The notes beneath the pieces were generated by a model. That model saw nothing but the letters and a program-made list of their open reading frames with translations. It did no database searches and had not been told where the DNA came from. Position numbers and translations under genes: made by a program. A stretch of 64,000 nucleotides of DNA from Cardiocondyla obscurior (Eukaryota; Arthropoda; Insecta; Hymenoptera; Formicidae). Below are positions 38,701 to 50,640 of the stretch, one piece after another. The stretch spans positions 1,736,001 to 1,800,000 of the forward strand of contig NC_091882.1 of the NCBI RefSeq assembly GCF_019399895.1, written 5' to 3'. Numbering within the stretch: position 1 is the first letter of the stretch; every line of letters begins with the position of its first letter.

Positions 38701-40862
38701 AATAAAAACTATAATTGTAAAGTTTGTTGGTTGGTATGTAAGCGCTCATATTCCGGACGAATAAGAGGGTCTGTACAAATATAGCTACGTACAAAAAGGC
38801 CGCATAAACGTCTTGCCATAATACCACAAAGGTCCTTTTTATGCAAGGGGAAAGAAAATATTAGAGAAGCAGATGTGCACGTATACTTATAGGAAATGTG
38901 CTGCATGAAATGCACGAAAATATCGAAGGTAATTCTGAAAAATGGTGTCAGCGAGTCGCTATAAAAACATTCGGCTCTCGCGATCATTTAACGATAACAT
39001 CTTTTCAAGTGTCTTGTATCGCATCGATACAAAATTATCTAGGTTAGATATTAAAAAAAAAAAAAAAAAATTAATCTCCGTGTTATTTATGACGACTGCC
39101 GTCAAATGTTCGGTTAATTTATTAATTAATCATTTAAGATCTAATCTAGCTACGTCGTCGCGATCAGCAATGTACGCCGGTAAGTCAATTTAATTAGAAA
39201 ATTCTTATCGCGCTCGAGGTATTCATTTGCTACAACAGCAATTAATACGGAACTTCGTTTAGGTCCGCGATAGGTTTTCTGCATTCGTATATATCAGGTT
39301 CGAGCGTTAACGGGTTTTTCCGCTCGCGAAATCAACCCGGTCAGTACTGACTGGTCATAAACCGGGCACAATAACGTCGAATTCTATTGAAGATAATAAA
39401 TCTCAAGAGTACACATGATACGCCGGGCGCAGCAGTAAATCGAACGCCGATCGATCGCGAGCATAATCCAACAAACAATTATACCGGCCGGTTTCGTGAA
39501 AGCGCGTACGCATTATGCGTAATGAAGTCTTTGCAGATCTGCAATCATTATCGCTAATAGGTATTTCCATAAACTCCACTTCGCCCGCGTCGAGGGTATA
39601 AATATTCCCGCGTTGTTGTGATGAAAAATATTTGTATAAAAATTCTTTAACACGAGCGCGAATATTTAAAGTTTATGAAACAGTAACTTGAAAGCCCGAC
39701 GATGGAATTTATGAAATATTTTTTATTATTAACAATTCACCTTGAAATGTATTAAACATATTTTTCTTTTTTTTTTTTTATATGTACGTATATCGAGTTT
39801 TTGAAAGATGAGTTATTAAGCCTTGTAACTTGCGTTAAGAGAGAGATATATATAATATTGAACTTTGATATCGACTTATTGCAGCTGCTAATGAGTCAAA
39901 CTAACTTCTATCAAGTACGTGCACAATATGCAATCAATCAGCCGCGTGTTCTGAGCCGCGAGCTAATAATACCGGAAAACTTTATAGTTTCGATACAGTT
40001 GGGCACCACTGGGTTTCGCATAACAGTGCGAAACGAACTAGCATTAGCCTAGAGAAATTCGCGCTTCTCGCGAGTTCGCACGAATTTGCAAGTAAATACG
40101 TACGCGTCACGTTTTCGACGCCAGCTACTGAATTATTCGCCAAGAATCTATAATTTGCAACAAACTTACGAATTACCCATTAATTATAATGTATCTTGTA
40201 ACGATATAACTTTGAAATTCAATGCGCCATTTGGCGTTTACGGCGATGAAAAAAAATTCTAAACCGCGATAATTATTTTTGTTTCCAAAGTACAACCGAC
40301 TATCGAAATAGGATAAAAATTTTCGAGCACCAAAATACCATACCATAGCTCCAGGCTTAAAAGAAAGAATTAAAATTAAAAAAAAAATATACATATATAA
40401 AAAAAAATACACACAAATTTGTTAGAAAAAAATATGAAAAAAAAAACTTTTAATATAAAATATCGTACAAAATTCTTTTCCACGAAAATATTTAATTTCA
40501 CGCGAGGCAATTCTTTTAGTAAGTTAGTCGAGGGTCGTCTGTATTCTTATCTATCTCTCGTGTACGTATAATACCTTTATCTGTCTCGTCCGTGTGTTCT
40601 TATCTGCATCTCTCATATATTCTCGTGTACCTCCTCTAATATCACATGGAAAAAATGTAAATAGCGGTCAGTAAGAGTGACGGTCTGGTCATGATGGAAT
40701 CGAAATCGTCTCGCGATCGTGCCGTTGTGCGCCGATCTATTATAGTCCCTAGCGGAGATCGTTCGTTCGCGTTCAACAAAGAGCGTCTACCGGCGCATAT
40801 CGGATCGGAGCATGTGTCGTGCTGGCTCTCTCTCCGTGCATTTACCTTGATTCCACCGCCAT
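28458..40862 (-). CDS. NPEPL1: M17 leucyl-aminopeptidase-like protein, NPEPL1/W07G4.4 type (isoform a)
   Basis: Eight coding exons join in one frame: 40862-40846, 38232-37951, 35900-35792, 31815-31668, 30518-30166, 29718-29440, 28938-28699, 28604-28458. They total 1575 nt, 524 residues, close to the roughly 520 of NPEPL1 and C. elegans W07G4.4 as I recall them. All introns are GT-AG and the phases agree. M17 proteases are two-metal enzymes that remove N-terminal amino acids from peptides, usually as cytosolic hexamers. The expected residues are present: Lys268 in VGKGVTYDTGG, Asp273, catalytic Lys280, Asp291 in SRDKCGAA, then Asp351, Glu353 and Arg355 in NTDAEGR. No signal peptide or membrane segment is seen, which fits a cytosolic enzyme. 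The start is the 17-nt exon MAVES+AG, whose ATG has A at -3 and G at +4; its overhang completes Arg6 with the next exon. Exon 8a may compete with exon 8b downstream. The family call is firm; orthology within insects is inferred. Confidence 0.93.
32058..32421 (+). repeat. Inverted, diverged copy of the 14-kb two-exon block, inside an aminopeptidase intron
   Basis: The plus strand here aligns to the minus strand of about 14,268-13,907. The alignment is good from the GAGAGGAGGAGG motif (about 32,123) through the final GTGAGT. It covers the end of block B (GGTGGAGCAACCCTTGG|GTAAGAATT), the whole roughly 200-bp intron and a 40-nt block C with only three differences, all transitions. Upstream of GAGAGG similarity is weak, but the acceptor falls in nearly the same place (119 against 121 nt). 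This copy has stops in the frame open at 14 kb, so it is either a non-coding exon pair or a dead copy. It lies antisense within intron 3 (35,791-31,816) of the NPEPL1-like gene. Confidence 0.75.
35049..35192 (+). other. Short ORF of 47 codons in a patch of balanced composition within an intron
   Basis: ATG...TGA encoding MVSNLGAANQTAVYQTRLKH and ending in FCQCRCAQSCIVSV. It lies antisense in intron 3 of the aminopeptidase gene. The patch stands out because it lacks the homopolymers and TA runs of its surroundings. CCAATCA (35071-35077) and its inverse TGATTGG (35190-35196) bracket most of it. It may be a relic of a mobile element or a conserved non-coding element. No family is recognised. Confidence 0.15.
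35686..35711. repeat. 26-nt poly(A) run
   Basis: Uninterrupted A run, about 80 nt downstream of the exon 3 donor of the aminopeptidase gene (poly-T on the coding strand). Confidence 0.9.
37425..37443. repeat. (TC)n microsatellite
   Basis: About nine TC units followed by a T run, in intron 2 of the aminopeptidase gene. Confidence 0.85.
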
Positions 40863-41190
40863 GATGCACCGCGCCCACGTCGTTACTCCCAAAGCTGCGT
40901 GATAGCGTGAGGAAACGTGTGTGTATTGTCCTCCGCACAGCCGTATGTGAAATCCGGCCGAGCCTCGGCGACCGACGAAAATAGACTCGTGGCGTTTCCA
41001 CCTATTCTACACGATCTTGCTGACGTACTGTCAAAATGGAGGGTCGGCAGTCTGATCGAACGCCTGGAAAAAGCGAAGAGCGCAGAATCGAAGCTGCAAT
41101 CGCGGCACGTTTCAAATCTAAAACAACGACGATACCCGTTGTCACGACGCTGAAAAATAATTGAGAGAGCGATAGCCACTTTCACGGGAC
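40863..41190 (-). promoter_or_regulatory. CpG-rich 5' region of the aminopeptidase gene
   Basis: The roughly 330 bp upstream of the ATG at 40,862 are CpG-rich compared with the AT-rich DNA on either side, as expected for a 5' UTR and promoter. No TATA box or clear initiator could be assigned, and the transcription start is not fixed by the sequence. Confidence 0.35.
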
Positions 41191-43630
41191 GTAGATTAAA
41201 TTTAATATCGACGCAATTAATTGCTATTTTTTAATTTCAAACGGTAGAAGAAAAAAAAATTGAAAATTAATTAAATCGAGATTTTTAGTAAAGAGACACA
41301 TTGATAATAATAGACACGAAAGGGAAGAAAAAAAAAGAAAAAAAAAGAAGAGACGTAAATGTTTAAAAAAATGTAAAAATTTTACTGTTATCGTTCAGCG
41401 TGCGATATTATCGTCGTCCTCTGATGAGATTTGCGAGCGGCGAAGTCGAGGACGCGTGCAACACTAGCTTGTGTTCTCGTGAATATAACTGGTCTTGCTA
41501 CTGCTGTACCACCACAGAGCTGTTTCAGCAGTTCTGTCAAGGTGGAACATACGCTGGCAACGTTGTGATACTACTATCATTAAATCGCCGGCAACGTTGC
41601 CGGCTTTCGTGGCTCGCATACCATGGGATCACATGAAATTTGAATTTCCGAGCACTGAAAAAAATATAATTTTAAATGGCTGAATGATCGATGGTTTTAT
41701 TTTATGGTTTATCTTCGGTCTTGTTTTATTGCTTTGCAATCTTAATTTTATTTATCCACGTTTTGTTGTAATTCCGCGAACAGTTTGCATAAATTTAAAC
41801 CGGAACCAATCTACGATTATATTACATAATTTTATATTAAGGAAGTAATTTTGATTTTTTTTTAAATTGGAAAATTATATTTTAGAAATAATAATTAAAA
41901 TTATTCGCATTGCAAATATTACATACTTAATTGCATTGACATCTGTTGGACGGTTATCGAATTACCGTCTAATCTATGCAAAAGTAACGCGAGATACATA
42001 TGTAAAAATTTGCAAGCGGTCGTAATTAATCACTGGATTAACAAAACGAATAATTACGCGGAAGAGAAAAAGGTCGTTTCGAGGATTGCAAGTAACTTGA
42101 AAACGAATAAAAATTAACAAACGATATAATTAAAATAATAAATACGTAGGCACAATCGTACAAATCAAATCAACGATCACAGTCGCTGGATTAGCATATA
42201 TCAATTCCGTTATCATATATTTCTCAACGTGCACAGCATTTCACTTATAAAAATAACTCACATTCTCCGAAGTAAAAAAATAGACCTTAATATCAAAGTT
42301 CGATGTTAAATAGACTTAAAAGCAACGCACACGCGAATCACACACATACGCAACATTAGATACGCGCTATGTTTCATAAAAATTATGACTTATCGCTATG
42401 AAAAGTTTGAAAACTCTAATTTAAAATCTATCCAAATACTATTTAATAGAGGAACCCTTACGCGCACACGCGCATATGACTGTTTCGCAAATATTTTCAT
42501 TTACCGTAATATGAAAATATATTCTATCGCCGAGATCCAACTTCGATCACTGAACTCGGTGCAAAGTTGTAAAATAATTAATATAATAGTATTTAATTGG
42601 ACTACACATCTCCTGCGTTTAATTTCTTTAAAAGGTTACGAATTCGAAATTAGTTTCATTACTTACACTTACCATAAAAAAATGATTTGCTAACATAGTT
42701 TCAACGTGAGTTTGTCACGAGCAAATTTATGAAAAATAATTAATAAAATGTATAATTTACTTCTTTTTTTAAAATTATTTTTTAAAAATATGTTTTTACT
42801 GTTAAAATATATTTTTAATATTGATGATAAAATTCAAGAAATTAATCTGCTTTAAAAAAGGAAGGAAAACCGTTCTATTAATTATAAAGTTAAAAGAAAA
42901 ACGTAGCAAATGTACATATATACATAAAAATAGTTACATATATAAGAGAATACATTTCGATTAAATAATCGAAATATCAGGTAGCAATAAAAGCAACAGA
43001 AAAAAAAAATACTTACTTTCCAATTAAAGGTTTGATTGTGCGATTGATTTTTTTTTGTCGTTTGTAATCAAATGGCGAAACTATGTGTCCACGTTTCTCG
43101 ATTATTTTAAACGTCGCTCTCTTTCAGTAGCGGTAATTATATCGATACCTATTTCCATTTTTTTTTTTTCGCTGAAGTACAGAAGTTATTTATCGCGAGT
43201 AGTGACGTAAATTCCATTCAGCAAACACGTGTGTGCTTGATAATCTTCCCTAGTAAATCATGTCTAAATGCACCTTACAGCCCCACGCGTGTCTCGTAGT
43301 TAACTCTAATTGGCACACGCAAGTTAGAAGTTTTCGCGAATGGCATCCCTGAATTGCCTTCATTTGAGTGATATTTTGAGCTGAATGTGAGTGCAGCTCG
43401 AGTACTGTAATCGAGGAAAACTTTGCCTACGCGTAATTACGTTTCACGCGCACAGGTCACAAAGCCACGTCCCGTGTTCGGATAATAAAATTTGGCACCG
43501 ACGTACACACAACCGCCCGCCCGTCGAGTTTCCGTCGCGGCATAATCCTTAATCTCGCGAGTGACGATTCAGAAGTGGCAGACATCGCGAATGATGCACG
43601 AGGAACATTTGCGATCCTCGCGTGACGGTA
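41191..43630. other. Intergenic stretch between aminopeptidase and SLC5 genes
   Basis: Mostly AT-rich. It holds the 18-bp palindrome at 41,587 and a CpG-richer patch at 43.2-43.6 kb, the likely 3' UTR of the SLC5 gene. I did not find a canonical AATAAA near that gene's stop. Confidence 0.5.
41587..41604. repeat. Perfect 18-bp palindrome
   Basis: GCCGGCAACGTTGCCGGC equals its own reverse complement. Its core GGCAACGTTG also occurs 35 bp earlier at 41555-41564. It lies in the 2.8-kb stretch between the transporter stop and the aminopeptidase start, about 0.7 kb upstream of the latter, so it could be a site for a dimeric factor. Confidence 0.6.
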
Positions 43631-46600
43631 TTACAATCTAGTGTGCTTGCCAATTTCGTTCGTAACCTCGAGAGAAACGGTCTTCAGAGCGTTCAGTTTC
43701 TCCACGTAGCCGTCGTGCAGATGTTGCTTCCCCTTATCATCGACGCATCCTTGAAACGGAGGTGTCTTCTCGACAGCCTCGGGAATGGACAACGTGGATG
43801 AAAGGGTGGCACTCGTGATGTCCGTGTCATTTTTATTTCCGAGCTGAACGCTGCTGGCGTAGAGTCTTCGCTTTCCGGGAAATAATCCCGCTATCTTTCG
43901 TGCCAACGGATGCAGTAAATGCTCCTCGTACTTATCGGCTTCGGCGTCAGCTGTAATTAAGCTGACGATTATACCAACGCCAACCGTCGTTACGCTGCCA
44001 ATAAGAGCGTAATACATATACGTGATTCCATAAAGAAAATTCAGAGGATTAGACGGCTCGTTTTCGTCGACGATCGAAGGCGTGACGTTTTTCTGAATTG
44101 CCGCCCAGCTGGATATATTTGCCGTGGGATACTCCAGAGTAATCGGCTTGGTGACCAACGAGGAGAACGTCTCGTTGTGGCAGTTCTCCGTCGATACGGG
44201 AAGCATCTCAACTACGCCGCCCAGAGTGAGATGACCGAAGGTGATCCACATGGTCGTTACGTGACTGAAAATCATGCCAGCGGCGGCACCTTTCCAATTG
44301 GCACAAGGCACCAGCATGGCAAGAAGGAATACACCGAGAAGAGGCCCGGACGTCGCCGATGTCATGAGCATGGAGGATTCTATTACGCCCGACAGCATCG
44401 CCACCAGGAAACTAATGCCAATTATTAGCAAGCCATAGATGACGCCAATTAGTTTAATCGCGTGCAGCTGTTGCGTATCTTTCAGATCATTCATCACCGG
44501 TATGTGGCTCAGGAAGTCCTCGAAAGTCACCGTCGCGAGAGAATTGAGATTCGATACCGCCAAGGTCAGGGCGCTGTTGAAGAGAGTCGCCATCACGAGG
44601 CCAAGCATTCCGGGTACATTCGAGAATTTATCCTCGACGTAAAACGGCACGATCTCGTCGATTTTAGAGATGTAACCCAGGCTGAGGGGATCGCAGTCGG
44701 CGTAATTAGTAAAAATCACCATTCCGACGACCCAAGAAAGCGAGAATAAAATGACAATTATAGGCATGTTGGCCATCATCGTCCTGAAAAAAAAAAAAAA
44801 AGAACGTTCTTTCGTTAAAAAAATCGAAGATAAAATATTTAACTACCTTACATATTTCGCGCAAAATTCCATTTATTTTAAACGTATTTAAAGCACGCTG
44901 CTTAAAACGTTTTAATACAAGCACGTAAAGATAATGCGTGCATTTATATGGGGACAATGTTCAAATTATTCTGTAAGACTTAACCTAAATAGCACACAAG
45001 ATTATCACACACGTTGGATGCAACTTATTATACGTATAAGCAAAAATAAAAGCGAGAAGTAATGGAACAATTGTTAAAAGAACAATAAACGAGCGCGAAT
45101 GTAAATGATAATTACATTTACTCTAATTTTCTTTGAATTTTTTTAAATAATACAACCTACTTAAATAATATTCCAATTTCCAGTAATAAAGAAAAAATAA
45201 AAAAATTAATAAATAAAAATTATACAAATTAAAAAAGAAAATAAAAAAACTAAAGAAATTTAATTTTTTTATATTTATAAAACGAGAACAAGACGCGAAT
45301 AAATGTATCCACACCTATGGCAATTAAATTAATTATAATGCATCTTGACGTTAATTAAAATGCCGTCAAGGAAGTCTGAAAGAATATCGAGTGTAATCGC
45401 TTACGTAGCGTAACGCGTGGCATTAATATACATTAGCGTGGGTAAATCCCGTAACAACATAAATTTTTAGCCGGCCGACAATGACGAGGCAGTCATTCAT
45501 TATAATTTTGTAGCATCGCTGGATATCTTGTAGCTGCACGATAATAACGAATGATGATAGACGTTTTAAGTAGCTTTAATTCTTCGTTGTTTCGAACGGT
45601 CTCGTTCTCTCACCCTTCGCGGGGGAGCCTCGAGTTATTTTAATAAATGTACATGCGCAAGGAAAGACTTTATTCTAACGTACGTTGGTGCACCGATATT
45701 ATGGACCTCTTATTCAATAACGCGAATCTCTGTACTAAAAGTTTGGCGCGGCGCCATTCGGTTCCCTACGGGACTCTCATTGATTATGTGGTAATAGTAA
45801 CTGCGGGTACAATTCCTCTCTCCTAAATCGGTGCAATCGTACCACTTCCCCAAAAACTTTCTGTCGCCAATACGATGGCACGGAGGAATTATCGATGTAA
45901 AATCTATTAACTTGTCGTCGCGCGGCGAGAAATTTAGGAGATGCCCAGCGCTGTAAAATTATGCAAATAGGGACCACCCGTATCGCTGCGATATTTCGAC
46001 GGATTTATTTTACAATCGCGAAACAAGTCTCAAAATTATATGTTTATATTTTACGTTTGTTCTAAGATTATTTTTCTTCCGATACGTTTTTACTTTTGTT
46101 TTCTTCTCGCATTATTTTAATCTGCAAATCGAGACCGTTTACGTTGAGATAAGAGTTATTTGCATGTCTCAACGCGAATTATAATTCAAGTTACACACGT
46201 TAATGAATCATTAGATAAACTCAAGTGGCTGTAGCGAAAAGCGTCAATAAGTCACGAGCAAATGCGTGTACGTGTGATACGCGTAACTGAATCACGTGTC
46301 AACATCTAGCTGAATTATATTTCACAACGGGAATGAATTTAATTCTTGCTGAATATCAAAAGTTTTAATAACACATCGTTTGCTCGAGACGAAAGGATTT
46401 TTATTCAGTCTTTTTTTAATTTTTTTTAATAGCCGAAATTATTAAATGCGCTTATACATTTGCACTCAATTTACGTCCCGAATGTTTAAAGTGATAATTT
46501 GTGGAACACTTTGCATAAATCACATTATCCTTTAGATCATTCAACGAGCTGTGCATAATGTGTGTCGTCATATAAATCTGTCGTTTATCATTGTACACTA

Positions 46601-49600
46601 AAAGCGCTAGAGAATTCGTTCAAAGTTTCGTACCGAGATAAAAAGTTTACTTACTTGACAACCTTTCTTTGGCTGGACATACTGCAATATCTCTGAACAA
46701 AATTCTGCTGACATCCAAAAATAGATAAACTCATGAAGAGCTGACCTAGTGTCGCCGACGTTGTTGTTACTCGAAGAGTCGGATCCATATCAAAGCTGAA
46801 ACAAGAATAAGTTGCTAAATAAGTAAAAGAAGTTAGTAAATCGCCTTTTTATCGTAAAATTCGCTTGCGAGATACCAGTATATTAAACGTCTTTTAAAGG
46901 GATACTCAATTATTCGCATTCTTTTGCAATTTAAAAAAAAAAAATAAAAAATAAATAAACAATAATAATAAGAAAAAAAGAAAAAGAGCGAATATCTCGT
47001 TGTCTCCCTAAAATTTCAAAGATGCAGAAAATGCACAACCTGTAAAATAATTTTGCGCCGCTACGGAATTTAATAATTTTAAATTGTGAAATGCGTAGCG
47101 AAGAATTTTAATATGAAATCATATTTTAACATTATTCAATTTACTGACAGTTAGTTGGAATTGTATATTTTTGCCCGAGATTAATAATTTTAAAGTTCAG
47201 AAACGAAATGCAAAATCACACTACGGAATTCCGTGCGTGATTTATTTTAAGCGCGATTTTATACGGAAATCGTACTATCACGCATTTAGGGTTGCCGGAT
47301 AATATGACTTACTTGAGGAAGTCAAGTCGTCCGCGTTCGTTAGTTACGTTGAAAACATTAATTGGTCCTCCGCTACTGATAGTTCCCTGAATAATGACGA
47401 CCACAGATACACCAATCATCGCCAGGCCTTGTATAACGTCCGACAAAATAGCAGCTTTCAAGCCTCCCTTAAAAACGAATTAATATTAAACATTCGAGTA
47501 TCAATGCAAGTATTAAGCAACACAACTTATTATTATTAAATGGCCAGCAATAAATTATTAACTGTCAAATGAAAATGTGATTCAATTTTTAATTATTTTA
47601 ATTCAAGTGAATTTTATATAGAAAAGTTATTTGTTAGAAATATTCATTTGTCGTTATAATGGAATGTAAATAACGAATAAATGCTTTGCATTGATATCAT
47701 ATATTACTTCAATGTTTAATATTAAAAGTCATTCCGTTTTCATTATTTTTCATAATAATTATTTGTTGCCGTTATTATTTATTCCTCAATGCGTCCCGTT
47801 TATACGCGTGCTTGATTGCACCAATTTCCTATGGTACAAATATAAGTAATTCGCTGTTTATATATAATTTACACAAAAAGCTCGCGTTTATCAAAATTAT
47901 TTCGTAATTTCACTACAAATTTAGATCCGAAATATGAAACTTTCCGCGTAATATTGCTTTCTTTTTTCCTTTTTTTCTTCTTCGAAAATTTTACTGATAT
48001 CGACAGAACTTACTTTAAAAAAAAAAAAAAAAATTGTGATCAACCTAATTTTATTTCTAGACACTGGGTTATGCAATACAATAACAGTTGCTAATATGTC
48101 ATTTCACATACTACAACGGAAAATATTAATTTCTGTAATATTGCATTTTCATAAATAAATGTAAAAGACATTTTCGTATAAATATATATGTATTGCATCA
48201 CGCTACATTTTGTATACGTTATAATTTCGATTCACGCTTTTTGCATATAATCTCGACGCTGATTACTCAATTTTAATTTTGAAACAAAAATCTGGAGCAG
48301 AAAAAAAAAGAGAGAAACGGGACGGGGAAACGTATTTGTTATTTAGAAACTTTGTTCGTGCTGTAAGTAGAGATGTTTGTAAAACACAGAAGTATATGGC
48401 ATAATATGTATGTCCTTACTATAATCGTAAAAGCCACGGAGATAGTCGTAATTCCCACGATACTAGCCCAATACGGAAGTCCTATTACCGCCTTCAGCGC
48501 GACGCAAGGGGTGAATACCGTGACCGCTAAGTTCAGGAGGCTCCGTACGACGTAAGAGAAACTCGCTAGACATCTGACTAGTTTTGACTTGAACCTGGGG
48601 AATTTACATAATTAAAAGAGCTGAAACGAAAGTTCCGACGCGGTAAATTATCTTTGTATTAATTAACGCGAACGTTGAGTATACACAACATTCTCTTCTC
48701 GCGTCGGAACAAAAATTATTCAAGTTAACGTGCCCTGTTAGGCTCCATTAAACAACAAGCATGTATAAAAAAAAAAATATATATATAATAATTTTCTCTT
48801 TTAGAAATTTTGTTTTATTTCTATTTTAGCTTTTAGTATAGTAATGCACGAGTATCCGAATGTACTCGGTGAAATATTAAAAATTTTTTTATGCCTTTTG
48901 CAAATTTTATTACGGCGTCCGATATAATAACGTGCAATTTTGCATGGTGTTAGTTTTATATCTAAATTTTTAACGACAGAGATATCACCATTGATTTCTC
49001 GAAAAATATGCGAAGCAACGTGTTTGATAAATATAAAACATTTAGCGTTTCGATTTCACTGCGAGATTACGTGTGTTAATTATTCACGAACCTAATCTTC
49101 ATCTTTGCTATCTGAATATTCACTATCTGTGAAATCGATGAGACCTCAGAATAATCTCCAAACATTTTTTTTTTCTTCTTCTTCTTCTTTTCTTTTCTTT
49201 CTTTCTTTCTTTCTTATTAGCTAAAATTATAATTTTAACGAATAATATAAATTTTTTTTTACTGGCCTGAATCTTTTAAAGATTTTTTGTTACACCTAGC
49301 ACGTATGCGATATTTTCTTTTATGTTACAAAACTTTACCCGCGATATCTCTTGCGTGGATAATAATACTTTTTGCAAGTATGCTGAATGAATAAAATACA
49401 ATGCTAAACAATATTTTTCGCTACACGTAGAATATGTAACTAGTAACTGATATACTTCTGCTATCGCTGTTGGCAGAATATCTTCGCACGTATGCGATGT
49501 TAAACATATCAAATTTTTTCTAAGTAAACATTTCTAGAATACAAATAAAAGATTTAAGAAAAAAATGGTAGAAGAAAAAAAATGTTCAAAGTTTAACGCT

Positions 49601-50120
49601 GTAACGTTCTCGCAGTGCTGAAATATGCAATTAACATTTTAATAATTAAAAACGTAGAATAAAATTTACGCGCGAGCAACGGAGAATATTTCTTCGCACG
49701 AATTTTCGAAGCGTGAACGCCCGACTATTGCGCTGAAATCGAAGAAAAATAACTGTGAAATTACCTCATGTCCAAATACTGATAAACCGACGTGATACCG
49801 AGGCTGTAGTAAACAGGCACGAAGACGAAACAGACGATGGGATACGCCAGCAGCATTCCGTAGAGAGTCTCCCACATGGCGCTACCTCGATAATAGAGCT
49901 CCGAGGGATAGCCGAGGAAAGACCTGACGCCTAAAGTTCCACGTGCTATCGATAGCATCATCGCGCCCATCGACACGCTGCCGGTAGCGAATACGTAGTT
50001 CGCCTTCGTCTCCTTTTTCTTCGTTTTGAAATTTCCCCATAGCGGTATCACGAACGAAACCACGATGAAACCGATGAACACCAGATAGTCCACCACCATG
50101 GAGGTAATATGGACCGTCAT
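43631..50120 (-). CDS. SLC5-family solute transporter, sodium-coupled monocarboxylate transporter-like
   Basis: Five coding exons join in frame: 50120-49765, 48594-48420, 47467-47313, 46795-46655, 44783-43631. They give 1980 nt and 659 residues, with GT-AG introns and matching phases. Family marks are an N-terminal membrane segment near 12-28, YPSELYYRG at 71-79, YQYLDMRF at 113-120, GGLKAAILSDVIQG from 178, GCQQNFVQRY in exon 4, and SNLNSLATVTFEDF from 353. About 13 hydrophobic segments can be counted, the last near 526-553, followed by a cytosolic tail of about 105 residues. NETF (479) and NISS (498) are possible N-glycosylation sites in the large outer loop. Close relatives (SLC5A8, A12, A6) carry monocarboxylates or vitamins with Na+ across the plasma membrane; the substrate here is unknown. 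Oddities are Arg60 and Arg66 in SIARGTLGVRSFLG and Val352 beside Ser353, at places that help bind Na+ in well-studied relatives. The ATG has G at -3. The gene lies about 2.8 kb upstream of the aminopeptidase start, same strand. Confidence 0.93.
49165..49215. repeat. Pyrimidine simple repeat (CTT)n/(CTTT)n
   Basis: T-rich run, then CTT units, then CTTT units, in the first intron of the SLC5 gene. It reads as purine-rich on the coding strand. Confidence 0.85.
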
Positions 50121-50640
50121 CTCGGATCCGCAATCGGTTCGTGGAACCTTCCGTCGTCGACGTACGTCTGCGTATCGAAGATGCCAAGTTCAACGATTCG
50201 TATTAGAAGGAGCGTGTCACTCGATACTCTCGAGGCTCTCGATTACGAAGTGAGTGGCTTTCGAGAGACGCTCGAGTTGTCGAGTGTCGAAATGATTGTT
50301 TCTACGGGAAAGCGTCGGGCACGAGGCGCGCTCCAGCACCGCGGGTTCTTGCCTGTGATCCACGCTCGATCGTCGCTCGGCGAAGTGTCGCGAGGAGATT
50401 CGCATTCACGTAGATGATAGGCGTGATAAGTTCCGGCAGGGGTAATAACGGAAACTGGCCGATAACGTAAGCTTATATCGCGCTCGCGTGTGTGCATAAG
50501 CCACGCGTGGGCCTCGTTATGCAATTTCGCGAGAGAGACGTTTATATGACTCAATACGATCAATGCGCCGCGATCCGAGCGACAGCACTTATTGACTACT
50601 AACGTGATGAAGCACTTGACGCTATTATGCTAACAACTTC
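50121..50640 (-). promoter_or_regulatory. CpG-rich 5' region of the SLC5 gene
   Basis: About 500 bp upstream of the transporter ATG are CpG-rich, then the sequence turns AT-rich and microsatellite-like (GAGAGAGA at about 50,648). This is the likely 5' UTR and promoter. ORFs here on either strand are unconvincing and have no recognisable domain. Confidence 0.3.

Noticed and set aside
42385..42693. 102-codon plus-strand ORF
   Set aside because: About as long as chance allows in AT-rich DNA. No domain, signal peptide or splice context.
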